The notes beneath the pieces are model-generated. The model was not told the origin of the DNA and did no database searches. It was given only the letters and a program-made list of their open reading frames with translations. Positions 1 through 11,421 of a stretch of DNA of 64,000 bases are shown piece by piece (position 1 is the first letter of the stretch; every line of letters starts with the position of its first letter). This stretch comes from Hericium rajendrae (lineage: Eukaryota > Basidiomycota > Agaricomycetes > Russulales > Hericiaceae), in NCBI GenBank assembly GCA_033439255.1, contig CM065887.1, forward strand, positions 186,001 to 250,000, given 5' to 3'. The translations under genes and the position numbers were made by a program.

Positions 1-391
1 ACGACAAATATTGATGTGATGGAAAAGATCATCAAGGACACCTTTGACGACATTTCAGAAATCATGATCAAATGGTGAGCAACTTCTATTTCTATTTATT
101 GCCGAGATCTGATTTGTCTGCAGGTACTCGAAGTCTCGAACCATTCGGCATGCTTCATCTCTGGCTATGAGCAAGAATTGTCGGGACCTCAAGCAGCATG
201 GGCAAATAAGAAATATCATGGGCATTGTACACTATCCGCAGATATGGTTGCTGAAGTATAGGCAATGGTACAGAATATATAACTACTGTACATTACTATT
301 TTCTGGCCCTATGCCTGCCCATGGGGATAGGGGATGTGTTGATGCTAGCAGATTTGGTGGTTCTCATGCTACCTTATGTAATATTACATAA
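1..391 (+). CDS. partial unknown ORF at the left edge
   Basis: An open frame enters from the left edge and can be read through one probable intron, with a donor GTGAGC near base 76 and an acceptor CTGCAG ending near base 123. The reading continues to a stop at 389-391. The visible peptide starts TTNIDVMEKIIKDTF and carries the stretch YSKSRTIRHASSL after the splice. I do not recognise the family. The surrounding DNA is AT-rich and unlike the host genes to the right, so a decayed transposon end is as likely as a host gene. The stop lies inside a perfect palindrome, which also argues against a conserved C-terminus. Confidence 0.25.
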
Positions 392-394
392 GGT
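371..394. repeat. 24-base perfect palindrome
   Basis: The half-site ACCTTATGTAAT is followed directly by its exact reverse complement, giving a 24-base palindrome with no spacer. It lies at the border between the partial ORF and an AT-rich non-coding stretch (392-650). That stretch also contains shorter inverted copies of TATTTGATA/TATCAAATA (about 425-498). Function unknown. Confidence 0.85.
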
Positions 395-650
395 GCAGCT
401 TTTGTCTGTCATCTATCTTAATAGTATTTGATAATGACTTATACTATTTGATGCATCTAATTTGACTCACACAAGGTCTAATAGATACTATCAAATAGCT
501 GCAAATCAATGAAAAGACTGTCAAGATTTTTGATGAAGTATAGTGCAACTGCCATTCAGACTACTTTTAAGTTATTTTTTTTTTAAATTAATAATGTTTG
601 TTTTTATTAGTCTGAATAAATATAATAGTAATAAATCTAAGCAATTTTAC

Positions 651-2119
651 TTATATTTCAAGGTGATGCTTTTGTAACTGGCAAATTGGCAGTCGATAAA
701 GTCCTACAGTAAAATATTCTCTTGTATGACCCCATCGACTTTCAATCTCATGAATTGTTGTATCAATATCACTCCAAGTAATATCGAATCCTGCATTGGC
801 CAAGTGCAGCTCAGAAAGATGAGTATAGATATCATAGAACATAGGATCTTCAAAAATAAGAGATGAGACATGTGACTTTTTTTAAACTAAATGTTGATTG
901 ACATACTTGTTGCTCCTAGCCCATTGAAAAAGCTGAATACAGAGTTTGTACCCACTAGTAATTTAGGAACATGGCCAAAGAATTGTTGTAGATCTGAAAA
1001 ATAATAAGCATAGCACAAATAGATAAATAAGAGTAAGATTTGTATACCAGAATAATTTTCTGAAAATGTGTCAGTATAGACAACATCAAAACCGCCTATA
1101 TCCAAGAGTTCTTCTTGATCAATAAAGTCTTGCCATTTCCCTTCCAGTATCTTCACCCCCTTTCTATCATACCAGCCCAGCTCACGCATATGCCTTAAGA
1201 CATCACGATGTGGCTCAATGATCACATGAACTGCAGGAGGCATAGGTAATTCCTGAAAGAAAGTATCTATCTGATAACAATATTGCTTTGAGTAAGGAGT
1301 GACTTAGAAACATGGAAGACGTACAATACCAAGACCAAAACCTACATTTAAAACCTTGATACCATCTATAGAGTTGCCTCTGGCCTTAGTCAGATGCTGT
1401 ACAGTGTTGTACACTTGGTATTATTCAATGTCAGAGTAATCTCCTATGATTATAGCAATGCCAACTTACTAATGCCACGCTCCCAACCCATCATGACGCC
1501 GATATCAACACCGCCTGCTCTCAAAAGACAAATTTCTTGACCTTGCTCGTCTTTTGTATACCTCAGCTGAGTCGATAGGAATGCATCGACGGATCCAAAA
1601 GCGGGAATATCTGTGGGCCTCAAGACCAAAGCACCTGCAGTAGTATCCTTGGACGACAGAAGGTGGAGGAGTAATTCTATAAGAATGTATATTCAGAGAT
1701 TTGCGATGGGACGGCACAAGCAAGCTTTCCTGATCTGAGACCTGCATCACGAATCAGACGATAACAGGGCTCATTATTCAACGACAATGCGATATCTCCG
1801 GCACTATTTCCTAGATTATCAACTGGGAGCCCAATTCAGCTGGACCCATCATTCGAACTTGATATTCCGCACCTGCGTTCCAAATTGCCCCTTGTTCGAT
1901 CAGGGATTTCACCAGAGGAATGTCCTCAATCTGCACTGCAGCGTGTAGAGGGGACCATCCTTCCGCATCCTGAAACCAGACAGGTGCACCCGCGGTAATG
2001 AGGTCTTGTATGTCGGAGTGCCGACTGCCTGTAAAGATGGCATGGATGAGGTCCCCGCCCAGTTGAATCAATTGATTCAGTTCTTCATCATTTTCCACCG
2101 CGCTGGATTCCATGAGCAT
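651..2119 (-). CDS. RMT2: protein arginine N-methyltransferase 2 (Rmt2)
   Basis: This SAM-dependent methyltransferase is the homologue of yeast Rmt2, which methylates the delta nitrogen of an arginine in ribosomal protein L12. The N-terminal exon holds an ankyrin-like segment (GWSPLHAAVQIEDIPLVKSL). The catalytic part follows across several short introns: VMMGWERGI, then motif I (KVLNVGFGLGI), then EPHRDVLRHMRELGW, then VVYTDTFSENYSDL, then FSFFNGLGA. The last exon ends in YFTVGLYRLPICQL, typical of the family C-terminus. The start ATG at 2119 opens the ankyrin exon in frame. All conserved blocks are present and no break is seen, so it looks functional. It diverges from BET5 across about 385 bases. 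Confidence 0.93.
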
Positions 2120-2169
2120 GATTCTGGTATTGCGAGAGCATTAGCCTGTGAGATGCATGTGACTTTTGA

Positions 2170-2474
2170 CTATTCGCTACCTGGAGGGTCAGATGAATTA
2201 TTCCTGAGACCAATGAGATAACGCAGAAAGAACGTCCGAAGAGGGTGCTCGAGGCGAATGGTGAGATAATAAAAGTAAGAATATGGCAACGGCACTAAGT
2301 TCGGAGCGGTGAAGGGCTTTTTGACCTGTTTCGTGTTGAGCAAATACTGGAGATCCTTCGGGTCTTGACATGCATGCTTACATAATCTGAAAAACCGCGG
2401 TGAGACAGCAAGTCGGGCCTCTAATGATCTGAGTACTATACTTACACAACAACTTCCTCTTTCTCGTTGTGCAT
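2170..2474 (-). CDS. doubtful small ORF in the RMT2/BET5 divergent promoter
   Basis: An ATG at 2474 could start a peptide of about 80 residues if one intron is removed (donor GTAAGT, acceptor TTTCAG). It would begin MHNEKEEVVVLCKHAC and end LIGLRNNSSDPPGSE. The unspliced frame is also open and starts further upstream, inside BET5 exon 1. I recognise no family. It fills almost the whole space between two divergent genes, so it may be a chance reading of promoter DNA. It could also be a real micro-gene or an uORF-like transcript. Confidence 0.2.
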
Positions 2475-2503
2475 TCGAGGCCGATAGCCATCCAATAGTG
2501 AAG

Positions 2504-3259
2504 ATGACCATATACAGTTTGTACATTTATGACAGGTATTTCACTCTTTCATCGCCAGACGTGACATGCTTCATTGTCTAAATTCAAAGACATTGCAATT
2601 GCATATATTATGCCGATTGGCATCGCACCAAGCGTCCAAAGGCTGCAAATGATGGCGGGCTGTTACCAGGTGTATCGCGAGCTGTTTCGTCGGGCATCTC
2701 CTCAGCACACACAAACTCCGGTACACCCCTTATGAGCCCGAGGAACACTCTTACATCAGGGTCGGGCATTGTTATCGCCGTGGGTGATGTTGTATCACAG
2801 TCCATCGCACCTGCATCACAAGTTTCAACGGCAACGGACCCACCACCGTCTCAACATAGTCTTCCATTTGACGAAGAGGCGAAACTTGTATATGGCGTCA
2901 TATTATCTCTCCGCCATATGATCAAACATCTTTCTGGAAGGTAGTAATCGTCGTACACCCTTGATTATCATGTTATTAACCCTTGGCTCTGTAGAAACGA
3001 ATCGTTCGTCAGTTATAACACCTCTTCTTACAAGCTCCATCTATATGAAACATTATCTGGATACAAATTCGTCATGCTCAGTGATCCACGGACCGACTCC
3101 CTTCGTCTCATCCTTCGTTCCATCCATACTGGTCCATTTCTTGAATACGTAGTCCGAAACCCCATCACGATCATGGACTCTCGAGAACGTGGCATAGATA
3201 ACGAATACTTTCGGGCCAGTGTTGACCGCCTTGTCAGAGGACTTACAATTTTCCCCTGA
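2504..3259 (+). CDS. BET5: TRAPP complex subunit Bet5/TRAPPC1
   Basis: A small core subunit of the TRAPP tethering complex (a Rab GEF) acting in ER-to-Golgi and Golgi traffic. Three exons (2504-2535, 2590-2940, 2995-3259) give 215 residues with intact phase. Exon 1 encodes the family start MTIYSLYIYDR. Exon 2 continues HCNCIYYADWHRTK, then a Ser/Thr/Pro-rich loop longer than in yeast, then LVYGVILSLRHMIKHLSG. Exon 3 carries SYKLHLYETLSGYKF and HTGPFLEYVVRNP, the usual longin-like core. The loop between the first and second beta strands is the only unusual part; such insertions are common in fungal orthologues. Its 3' end faces FUN30 with a gap of about 75 bases. Confidence 0.95.
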
Positions 3260-3335
3260 TTGTCCTACTTGTCTACCATTTCGCTTACTCCTTTGGAGTC
3301 ATAAGATACAAATAAATCCATGTTTCTCTGCAGGC

Positions 3336-6300
3336 TTAATTTATTTTTTGTTTCATATCCCTAGAGACATCGCTAGCATCATACTCTTGTCCGTCTAACT
3401 GCCTTCTCAATGCACCCATGAGCGAGATTTCCATATCTCTCTCTACTTTACGTCCTGCTTCTCCATCGGGGTCACCAGCAACGGCTTCGTCCAAGGCCAA
3501 TTTCGTCTGACCAAGTCGAAGCATGTCTTCCTCTATTGTCCCTCGGGTGATAAGCTTGACGACATCTACGTCACGCTTCTGCCCAATTCTATAAGCGCGA
3601 TCTTGCGCCTGCTTGTCATTATGTGGATTGAAATCCTGGTCAAAACTGTGTAGATGCCGAGGTTTAGTACGTAGGGTACAAAGCATGTTTGGCCACGTAC
3701 ATGATGACCACGCTTGCAGCAGTCAAGTTGATCCCCACACCGCCGGCTTTTGTTGATAGTAGGAAAACTGATATGGATTCGTCCTCAGTGAAGTCATCTA
3801 CAAGAGACTGGCGAATGTCAACAGGCGTAGAGCCTGTCATCAGTAAATGTTTGATACCACGTTGATTGAATAGGGTCTGCAATATGTCAAGAATTTGGGT
3901 AAACTAGTATAATTGAAGACGTTAGCGTATGATCAATCTACATTCTAGTTCATGATTCTGACCTGCGAAAAAATCAAAATCTTGCGATTGGCAGCGTGGT
4001 ATTCAGCCAGCAACTTAAGCAAAGTCTCGATTTTTCCGGCTTGCAGGTAACATTCATTGTCTTGAAGGAATTCCTGTGTAGACTAGGAATATATTATTGA
4101 CCGTATGCTGCGCACAATTCGGGGCATGGGGCTTACCCTATACATCACAAGGAAGGCTTGCAATTCTGCATCCGTCATCACCTCCATGTCCTCTTTTACA
4201 AATTGCGCGATCGCTCCTCTCCGCTTAAACTCCGGTTCCTTCAGAAGGACCTTTGTGACAGCATCCAAGATTTGGTCGGTATACCGTTTCCTGAACAACA
4301 TCGGATGTGAAGCCGCCTTGCGAAGATCCATAAGAACATTGGAACTATTAGCCATAAATAGCTTTTCCTTCCGTCGTGAGCCTGTTCTGTGGTCCTTCGT
4401 CACCTTGCTCGGCCCTATCCCTGGCGTTTCAGATCCAGTTGGTGTATCTATATCTAATATTGTTTTTCGGGACCGCCGAAGGGTATCGTTGTAGATCGTC
4501 CGTTGAATAGCAGACATTTCACACCATTCAATTCGCTCGACCTTGCTAGGCAGCTCCTTTAAAACCTAGAACCAAGGCCGTGGACCGATAGATGAGAACA
4601 TAATGGCTCTCGACTTGAACGATGCTCACCTGATCTTTGCGCCGCCGCATAACGAATGGTGTCATCATCTTCTTGGCCCTCGAGACTCGCTCTTGAGCGA
4701 GAAGAGTCACGTCTCCTTTAGCCTTGAACACAGCACGTAACGAATCTAGTGATTCATTGAGAAGATCAGGAAGGATGAAGTTCATCAAAGACTAGATATA
4801 ATGGGTCAATAGCCACATTAATAACCACAAGACAGCACTAACGACAAGCTCCTGCAAATTGTTTTGGAGAGGAGTGCCTGTGAGAAGTAAGCGCCAATTG
4901 CAGGCGTTCTTCATTAACGATTGATAGCGTTGAGAGTCGAAGTTCTTCAGAACATGACCCTCATCAAAAACGCATGCCTGCCATCAGATTCAGTACATTG
5001 AAACAAGCTTGTTAATTGGCCATGAACACTCACATCCCATTCTAGCTTCCTTAGAAATTTGCGATCCTTATCATCTCCAGAAGCCAAGTTATAAGTTGTG
5101 ATCAGGACCTCCCAACCATCTCTAGTCTTTTTTCTCTGTGTATCGAGTAAGTTCTGTCGCAAGACTGGGCGATCGTCTTTGGAACCGTAATAAGTTTGAA
5201 CAGAGATTGAAGGTGCGAAGAATCTAAACTCTCGGACCCAGTTTTCTAACGTGGATGATCTAGAAGCAAAAGCTGTGTAAAATTGCAGAGCTATATAGTC
5301 GACGAAAACGTACGGAACAACGATGAGATGAGGACCTTTATTGCCTTGTTCCTTGAGGTAAGCAAATAAACTGATGACTTGCGCAGTTTTGCCCAATCCT
5401 AGATACCAAAACTATAAGATCTTACATCCTAACGTTCATTCGCAGTCCAATGGCCAGTCACACATACCCATTTCATCAGCAAGAATGCAGCTGAGACCCT
5501 TGCCATAAAGCAGGCGAAGCCAATTGACGCCAATAAGCTGATAGTCCTTGAGTCTCACACCTGGCGATAACAATTGAGGTTGTTCGGTCATGAATTCTCG
5601 ATCCGTGTTGCTATCAAGAGAGGCTAGAACTCGAAGACTGATAGCCCCTTCTTCAGGAGCATCATCAACTAGAGGCGTGGATCGATCTCGAGATGGAAGG
5701 CCAGACGTAACGGACACTTCCTTCCGATTACCTCTGGCCACACCATTCCATGACGCTATCGCAGCTCGAATTTCAGACCCGATGCTTTCACATTGATCCA
5801 GTACGTCGTCAACGGCACTGTAACCATGGAATATGCGAACACAATCATCAAAAATGCGCGGACTAAGGCCTGCCGGCCCCGCCTTCTTCTTGCGTTGCCC
5901 GAGTTTGTTTAGTAGCTCAGATACAGAGCGAAACGGACGCAATTTAACAATCGACTCCGCTTGCTCTTTAGTACAGCCTGAGATATAGTGGAATGAGAAT
6001 GGTATGGACAAGAAATCGATCGACATACCAGTGAGGCGCTGTAGTCCATCCACGGAGGCAGTGTTGATGAAGTCAAAAGTTCGCCGCTCATCCGACATCT
6101 CATCTGCCCGACGATGTATCCGCCGAGGCCTTGGTTCTCCTTCCGGAAGTTCGTCTTCCTCGTTGTCAGACGTAATCGCTCGTCTTAAGCGTTTACGACG
6201 CGGACCAATATCTGGAGTGAGCGGGGAGAGTGGAGGACTTGTTTGGGCAGGCCGCTTTGCAGGCGACGAAATGTTGGGGGTCGTATTGTCATTTAGGGTT

Positions 6301-7316
6301 TGCCGTCCAGCATAAATCATGGACTTCTTGCCCTTCTCCTTCGCTGCGGCACGCTGTGCTTTCGTTACTTCGTCAAGCTCTCTGATTCTACCGGAAGGGT
6401 TGGGCGTAGAAGCATTTCTATGCCAATTGAAGTTCGGATCCCGGAGTAGCACCGTAGCCGCCTTCGTATCGCCGCTACTTTGATCCCAAGCGGCTCGGAC
6501 TTTTGCCTCTTCAAGCTCTAAGAACGTCATGCGGAAGAGATGAAATTGGTGAGGATCTGCTTCAGCAGCTGATATGTCGGAGGATTGTCGTGTTGCGCTG
6601 CTATAGTTCCCCCGTCGTATAAGGCGAGACGTAGAGGGTCCGGCTACAGAAGACTCTGCTCCTGACTCGTCAGACAAAACCAATATAATGGTCGCACGCC
6701 TCTGACCTGGATTATGGATATCTAACGAGCCTCGAGCGTTGCATAGATCCAGCGGGTCGTTCGATAGAGAACTATGATTGACACGTCCAAAAGGTAGCCC
6801 ATCCGACTTGTCTGTGCTCCCATGATTGGTATCAAGGTCTTCCAGAGAGTGTGAGGGCGAAGCGTGACCAAGAGGACCTCCGTGCGTGAAGCCACTCGAC
6901 ATAGATAGAGGGTCTAAGGCAAATTGCCCGCCAGGTATAGGTGCCACGTCATGGACAGTATCAAGATACGGTCGATAATGAGATTCATGAGAGTTAGGAC
7001 TTGAGTTCGGGACAAGTACTACTCCATTGGCCGAAGGTGATGTCGAGTTGAAGAAACGCGATGGCATGGTCGCGTCACGCGATTGGAATGGCAGCGAGTC
7101 GAGGCTATTCTGCGATACTGCTGAGGAAAGAGAAGCTGACGCCGAAATCGTATCCTCTTTATTTCCAATCGGCTTTTTCGTCTTTCTAAACTTTAGTCGG
7201 TTCAGAGCAGCCGCCTGAGGGATGGTTAACGAGTATGAACTTGGTGGGAAACTTCATGTAAACTTGACAATCGAACTGACCCTACTACAAGCTTGCGAGT
7301 CTGACCCATAAGACAT
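3336..7316 (-). CDS. FUN30: SNF2-family chromatin remodeller Fun30/SMARCAD1
   Basis: An ATP-driven remodeller, known in other fungi to act in silencing, nucleosome editing and long-range end resection at double-strand breaks. A short first exon (ATG at 7316, [12 protein letters not shown]) splices in phase to [15 protein letters not shown] disordered N-terminus and a CUE-like segment ([16 protein letters not shown]) follow. Next is the family-specific helical region before the ATPase ([17 protein letters not shown]). The ATPase shows motif I split by an intron (ILADEMG/LGKT), motif II as DEGH, which is characteristic of Fun30, and [11 protein letters not shown]. The C-terminal lobe has [12 protein letters not shown] and [15 protein letters not shown]. 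About ten exons. It looks intact. Confidence 0.93.
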
Positions 7317-7867
7317 CCTTCGCGAAGCGGAATTCCAGGGCTTGCAAAGGCTTGCACTGATAGAAGACGGAAGACAGAGGAAGATGGTAAGTGATGGGGG
7401 GCCAATGCGCCAAAACGTCACCTGCTTACTGTACACTGGGCCACAGTCCGGAGAGTTTGCGAGCGGCGACAGAATTCCCGGTGGCGGCCCCCTTTACAAT
7501 ATAATACACGCTCCGCTTCGATTCGCTTGCGAAGTAAAATCAATACGGTAGCCTGTTACATAGCATCGATCTGAAGACCCTGTAATCAAAAACAGTTTAG
7601 AAGTCTACATATCATTATCAAAGCTGGCTAAAACTACTGAGAAACAGGGTACGCAATAAGCAATAAGATGTAAGAATACTCAACGATGCATCGACGATGC
7701 TACGACCACATAAGAACAGCCTCTGCCCGGCCGGCTTTGGTCTCGGCGACCCGCCGGCAGCTTAGCGCTCACTAGCACTACACTGGCACTGCAGCGCCCC
7801 TTCCGAGCTGCTGCCACTTGATCATACATACTTGCGCAGCGACGTCCCCTACTTGATTCCGAACGTC
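7317..7867. promoter_or_regulatory. divergent intergenic region, FUN30 / carrier
   Basis: About 550 bases separate the start codons of two divergent genes. It has mixed composition, with a GC-rich stretch (GCCCGGCCGGC near 7724) close to the carrier side. I see no further ORF with family signal. It presumably holds both promoters and 5' UTRs. Confidence 0.5.
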
Positions 7868-9091
7868 ATGGCCGCCCTCTCTTTCTTCGCATTGCTCATG
7901 TTTTTCATCTTCTTAGCTCTGTTTTTGGTCACAACAGTACCTCTAAATGGTACTCTTGTACGTTTGCGGGCCAATTTCAATCCCAAAGGACTACAACTTG
8001 ACCCGGACGAAGGGGTACAGCCGCACACGGGGCCCGTCATAAGTGGCTTCTTCGTTATGATGACGAGGGTGCGCAGATTGGAGGTGAGTCTTGGTTGCAG
8101 TGGTACACCTTGGCCAGAAGTGCTGTAACCTCATATAATCGTCATGACTAGGGCTTGGGTGGATTGTTCAAGGGACTCAGTACGCATCTATCTAGGATGC
8201 AGAGAGCGTACTCAATTGTTTTCTTCTCGTAGTGCCCACGCTCATATGGAATATCACCTTGATGGCATTTTCGGTTCTTTTCCTCGATGCTTCATTGGCC
8301 AACCCCCGCAATCACGGAATTTACAATGCTCCAGCTACGAGCTTTTTGGGCACGCTATTCTATAGCATATTTTTGATGCTCGTTTCTTTACCAGCTGTGA
8401 TCATCACATATCGGTTCGTCTTACTCTTATTATCGCTCGTGAATACGTTCACTCAGGTCAATTCTCTCAGTTCAATCACTACCCCTCATCGTTTGCCATA
8501 TTTCAATCCGACTTATTCCCTACGCGTCCTCCTCACTCCAACTGAACGTCGCAAACCCTGGATTCTCTACTTCACTCCTGGCCTCTTGGCGGCTGAAATC
8601 TTGCATATCGCATACGTAGTCTTAGGTCTTCGCACTCTCCGCCACTACCTTTTACCCTCCTTGTCTGGGCCTGACGAACCGCGACCGCAAGAAGTCTCAA
8701 CAGTCCAGTTGTTGATCTACTTCATCGTCGTTCTCATCAGCACCGCCATTCTTTGTCCACTCGAGGTGATATCCACACGACTTTCTGTCCAGCGCAATCA
8801 TGTTTCTCCCGAATTTAATTCCACATCACAAGAGGAAGAGGGCGATAGCGAGGCGACCGCTGAGTACTCCGGTGCCGAGGAGGATGTTATTGGGTTCGTC
8901 TTTTTACCGCAGTCACTGTACCTAGCAACTATTCACTCTAATTCTTGCTGGTTAGATTGAGAAGCGAGAAAGACCCTTATCTCGGTCTCTATGACTGTTT
9001 CGGAAGGATCGTAGCTGAAGAAGGATGGCGAGCACTGTATCGTGGTTGGTGGTTGACCTTGTTGTTTGGTTTATTCGGTGCCTTTTCGTGA
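7868..9091 (+). CDS. mitochondrial carrier-like membrane protein
   Basis: A multi-span membrane protein related to the mitochondrial carrier (SLC25) family, probably in the inner mitochondrial membrane; substrate unknown. The first exon is very hydrophobic (ALLMFFIFLALFLV) and leads to PLNGTLVRLRANFNPKG. After two introns come GLGGLFKGLMPTLIWN and long membrane segments. A 57-base intron probably splits ITYR/SITTPHRLPYF. The last repeat has PLEVISTRLSVQ followed by EEGWRALYRGWWLTLL, a clear carrier signature (PxE...R, then EG...LYRG). The first two repeats have lost the acidic residue of the signature motif. The reading ends FGLFGAFS at 9089-9091. Gene order and phase are good. Confidence 0.75.
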
Positions 9092-9961
9092 ACTCTAAAC
9101 TTTCATGCCTGCATTCATACCTTTCTCTCGTGACTATCCGCTAACTCTGTGGAGAGTAAGCATACATAATTTGCCTTCCATCCACCTTTTTTTATCTGAC
9201 ATGCTTGTAGATTCGGAGAGGGCTCGTGACACAGAGAAATGCCTAGTCGAGCATATGATATGTACCAATGTGTATTCAATGTGCACCTCCTTCGCTGAGA
9301 ATCTCGAGGGCGGTTGGAAGATGAAGTACTGCTTCCCTCGTAGCATTTGCCATGAATACCCTACTTAGTCGACTCGTCAGGATAGTCCTCGAATGTACGA
9401 TATGGTCGCTGCGTGCAACTATCGTCTCTCCATCTTGGTTCATGATCAACGCATAACAAGATCCGGGTCTCTCTTTGGATGCTAATTAGAGATCAATGAC
9501 CGCTAGTCCGAATACAGTCTGTCCCTCGCATTCATGTCACTGGTCAGACCTGTTCGGCTCACAGAGTGGGCATATGAACTTGCCTTCCTTCTTCCTTTAC
9601 ACTGCCCTGCCCAGTGGCCGGGGTACCTCAGGCTCTTGGCTCGTCACGAAGCTTGAAGTTCCTGCTTCCTTTCCGACAGGATTCTCGAGTGATTCGCGAC
9701 GGACTTGGCATCGAGGATGTAGTTCCGAAACGTGTGTCTCTCGGGCCAAGCCTCTGTTGTCGTTATTGCGCCGAACCTCAGCGCTCAGCCCCAGTTCCCA
9801 ATCGCACATAATGCTGAGTCCTTTCCGGCGTGCTCGATAATTACTCTTCTCACGTTATCGTGTCTTCAGCCCGGCGACTCTCGCAGACATACGTAACTAT
9901 GGAAGGCGATGATTCCCCGTTCCCGACTGTCTTGTATAAGTAGCGCTGTTCTCCGCTACTT
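9092..9961. other. intergenic region, no gene seen
   Basis: About 870 bases downstream of the carrier gene. The first part has a plausible 3' UTR intron (GTAAGC at about 9157, TTGTAG near 9212). The rest shows only short unconserved frames. The last 100 bases would hold the promoter of the Zn2Cys6 gene that starts at 9962. Confidence 0.5.
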
Positions 9962-11421
9962 ATGGCTCCCCCACAACTCACAATGCCACTGGGTCCTACT
10001 GTCACTTCCACCAAAAAGCGTGATTCGCCACAGGCAGTAACAGCAATTCCACAAGATGACCACAGGAAGCGACGGCGCAACCGCACCACGCAGTCGTGCC
10101 TCAACTGTCATACTTCAAAGCGCATGGTAAATCATCATTGATGTCTTCTGTATATTCATATTCATCCCTGTTTTAGTGCGATAGGCGGCGTCCGTGCGGG
10201 CGATGTGTTCAGCTTGGTCTCGTAGGTATCTTTCCAGCAAGGCCACGACCATCCTTTCCTTAGATCATTATTCAGACAGGTCTTTGTGTCTATGAAGTCG
10301 ATGACCCAAGCCAGCGGCAGGTCCTTTTGTTTGGAACGATTCCTGGCATCTGAATAGGTTTTAGTAGCGACTCAGCAGACGATAAAATTCGTCTCCAGAA
10401 ACGTGTGGCCGAGCTCGAAGGAGTTATTCGAGAGGTAGGTGTCATGATATTGTTTTCGAGTCCCATATCGTTTAGCGCGCCACCGTTTGACAGCTCAAGA
10501 ATAAGCCGCATCCGAGATGGGCCCAAAACTTCGGTTCTTGCCATAACCTTGATACTGGAATAAACCTGTCATCAGCGACACAATCAGCTTCGCCCCCTGA
10601 CTTATCTCTCTCGGGCCTGGAGTCCTCGTTTTCTTCGTCCTACTCAATGGCACATTCTGCACCTGCTGCCGGATCTGAAATGCATCCGACATCAGCCTGT
10701 GCTTTACGGCGGTCCCCTCTCATGGATGATTCGGTACCTTCCTTATTGTCATACCTACTCAATTTAGACCGTTTAGAGGACCAGTCAGTCGCCAGGATCT
10801 CCGATGGTCATGCGACGAACACTGCCCATGCCTCCTTAAATTACATGGACCATTCACAGCGTCATCATCACGCGGCTAGCAATACTGCCGGACAATGTGG
10901 TTGTCTCAAGGAGTCCAATATCTATCATGTAGTTCTAGAGCTGTCGTTACGCCTTCGAAAGGCTGCAGAAACGCTCAGCCAGTATCCGGACCATGGTAAT
11001 GGGTCGGTGTGTTTACTGAAACAGCGTATCGCAGAACTTGATGCCTTAGCTTCGTAAGTAGTCTTCGATACCAGGATATCTTTACTCATCTTCATGACAC
11101 AGGACTACTCTTGGAGATGTTGAAATATCTGGCGGATTGACAAGGCAGCGAATGGGTCTGACCGATTTTTCAACCCATGGAGGCACAGTTGGGTCTCATG
11201 ATATTGTATCCAACACCGCCCAAATCACATCCCCTTCACTCTTTCCACCGAGTTCATCCACAGCGACAATATCTCCTCACCTTTTGATACGTTCGGGAGG
11301 GTTATTTGGAGAGGGACAAGTGACCGAAGATTCACTGATGACCTGGGAACCGAGGCGGCACGGAGATGGGTCGTCGATGTCGGCGCCCCGTCCAGCATCT
11401 GATGTGGTAAGCCATTATTGA
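9962..11421 (+). CDS. short Zn2Cys6 transcription factor
   Basis: A nuclear DNA-binding regulator of the Gal4-type binuclear zinc cluster class. Across two introns the cluster reads CLNCHTSKRM / CDRRRPCGRCVQLGL / TGLC, i.e. C-x2-C-x6-C-x5-C-x2-C-x8-C, and is preceded by a basic stretch (RKRRRNR). A linker and coiled-coil follow (LQKRVAELEGVIRE / LKNKPHPRW). A Ser-rich region then leads to a block with CGCLKESNIYHVVLEL and LRKAAETLSQYP, and RIAELDALAS/TTLGDVEI across an intron. No fungal_trans domain is seen. The length of roughly 400 residues fits a short class of basidiomycete regulators. One intron (10317-10364) seems to need a GC donor. The exact C-terminus is uncertain. Confidence 0.8.

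Noticed and set aside
1505-1750. Alternative minus-strand frame within RMT2
   Set aside because: A different frame, reached by a GT-AG intron, encodes the conserved RMT2 blocks up to VMMGWERGI; this one is out of frame.
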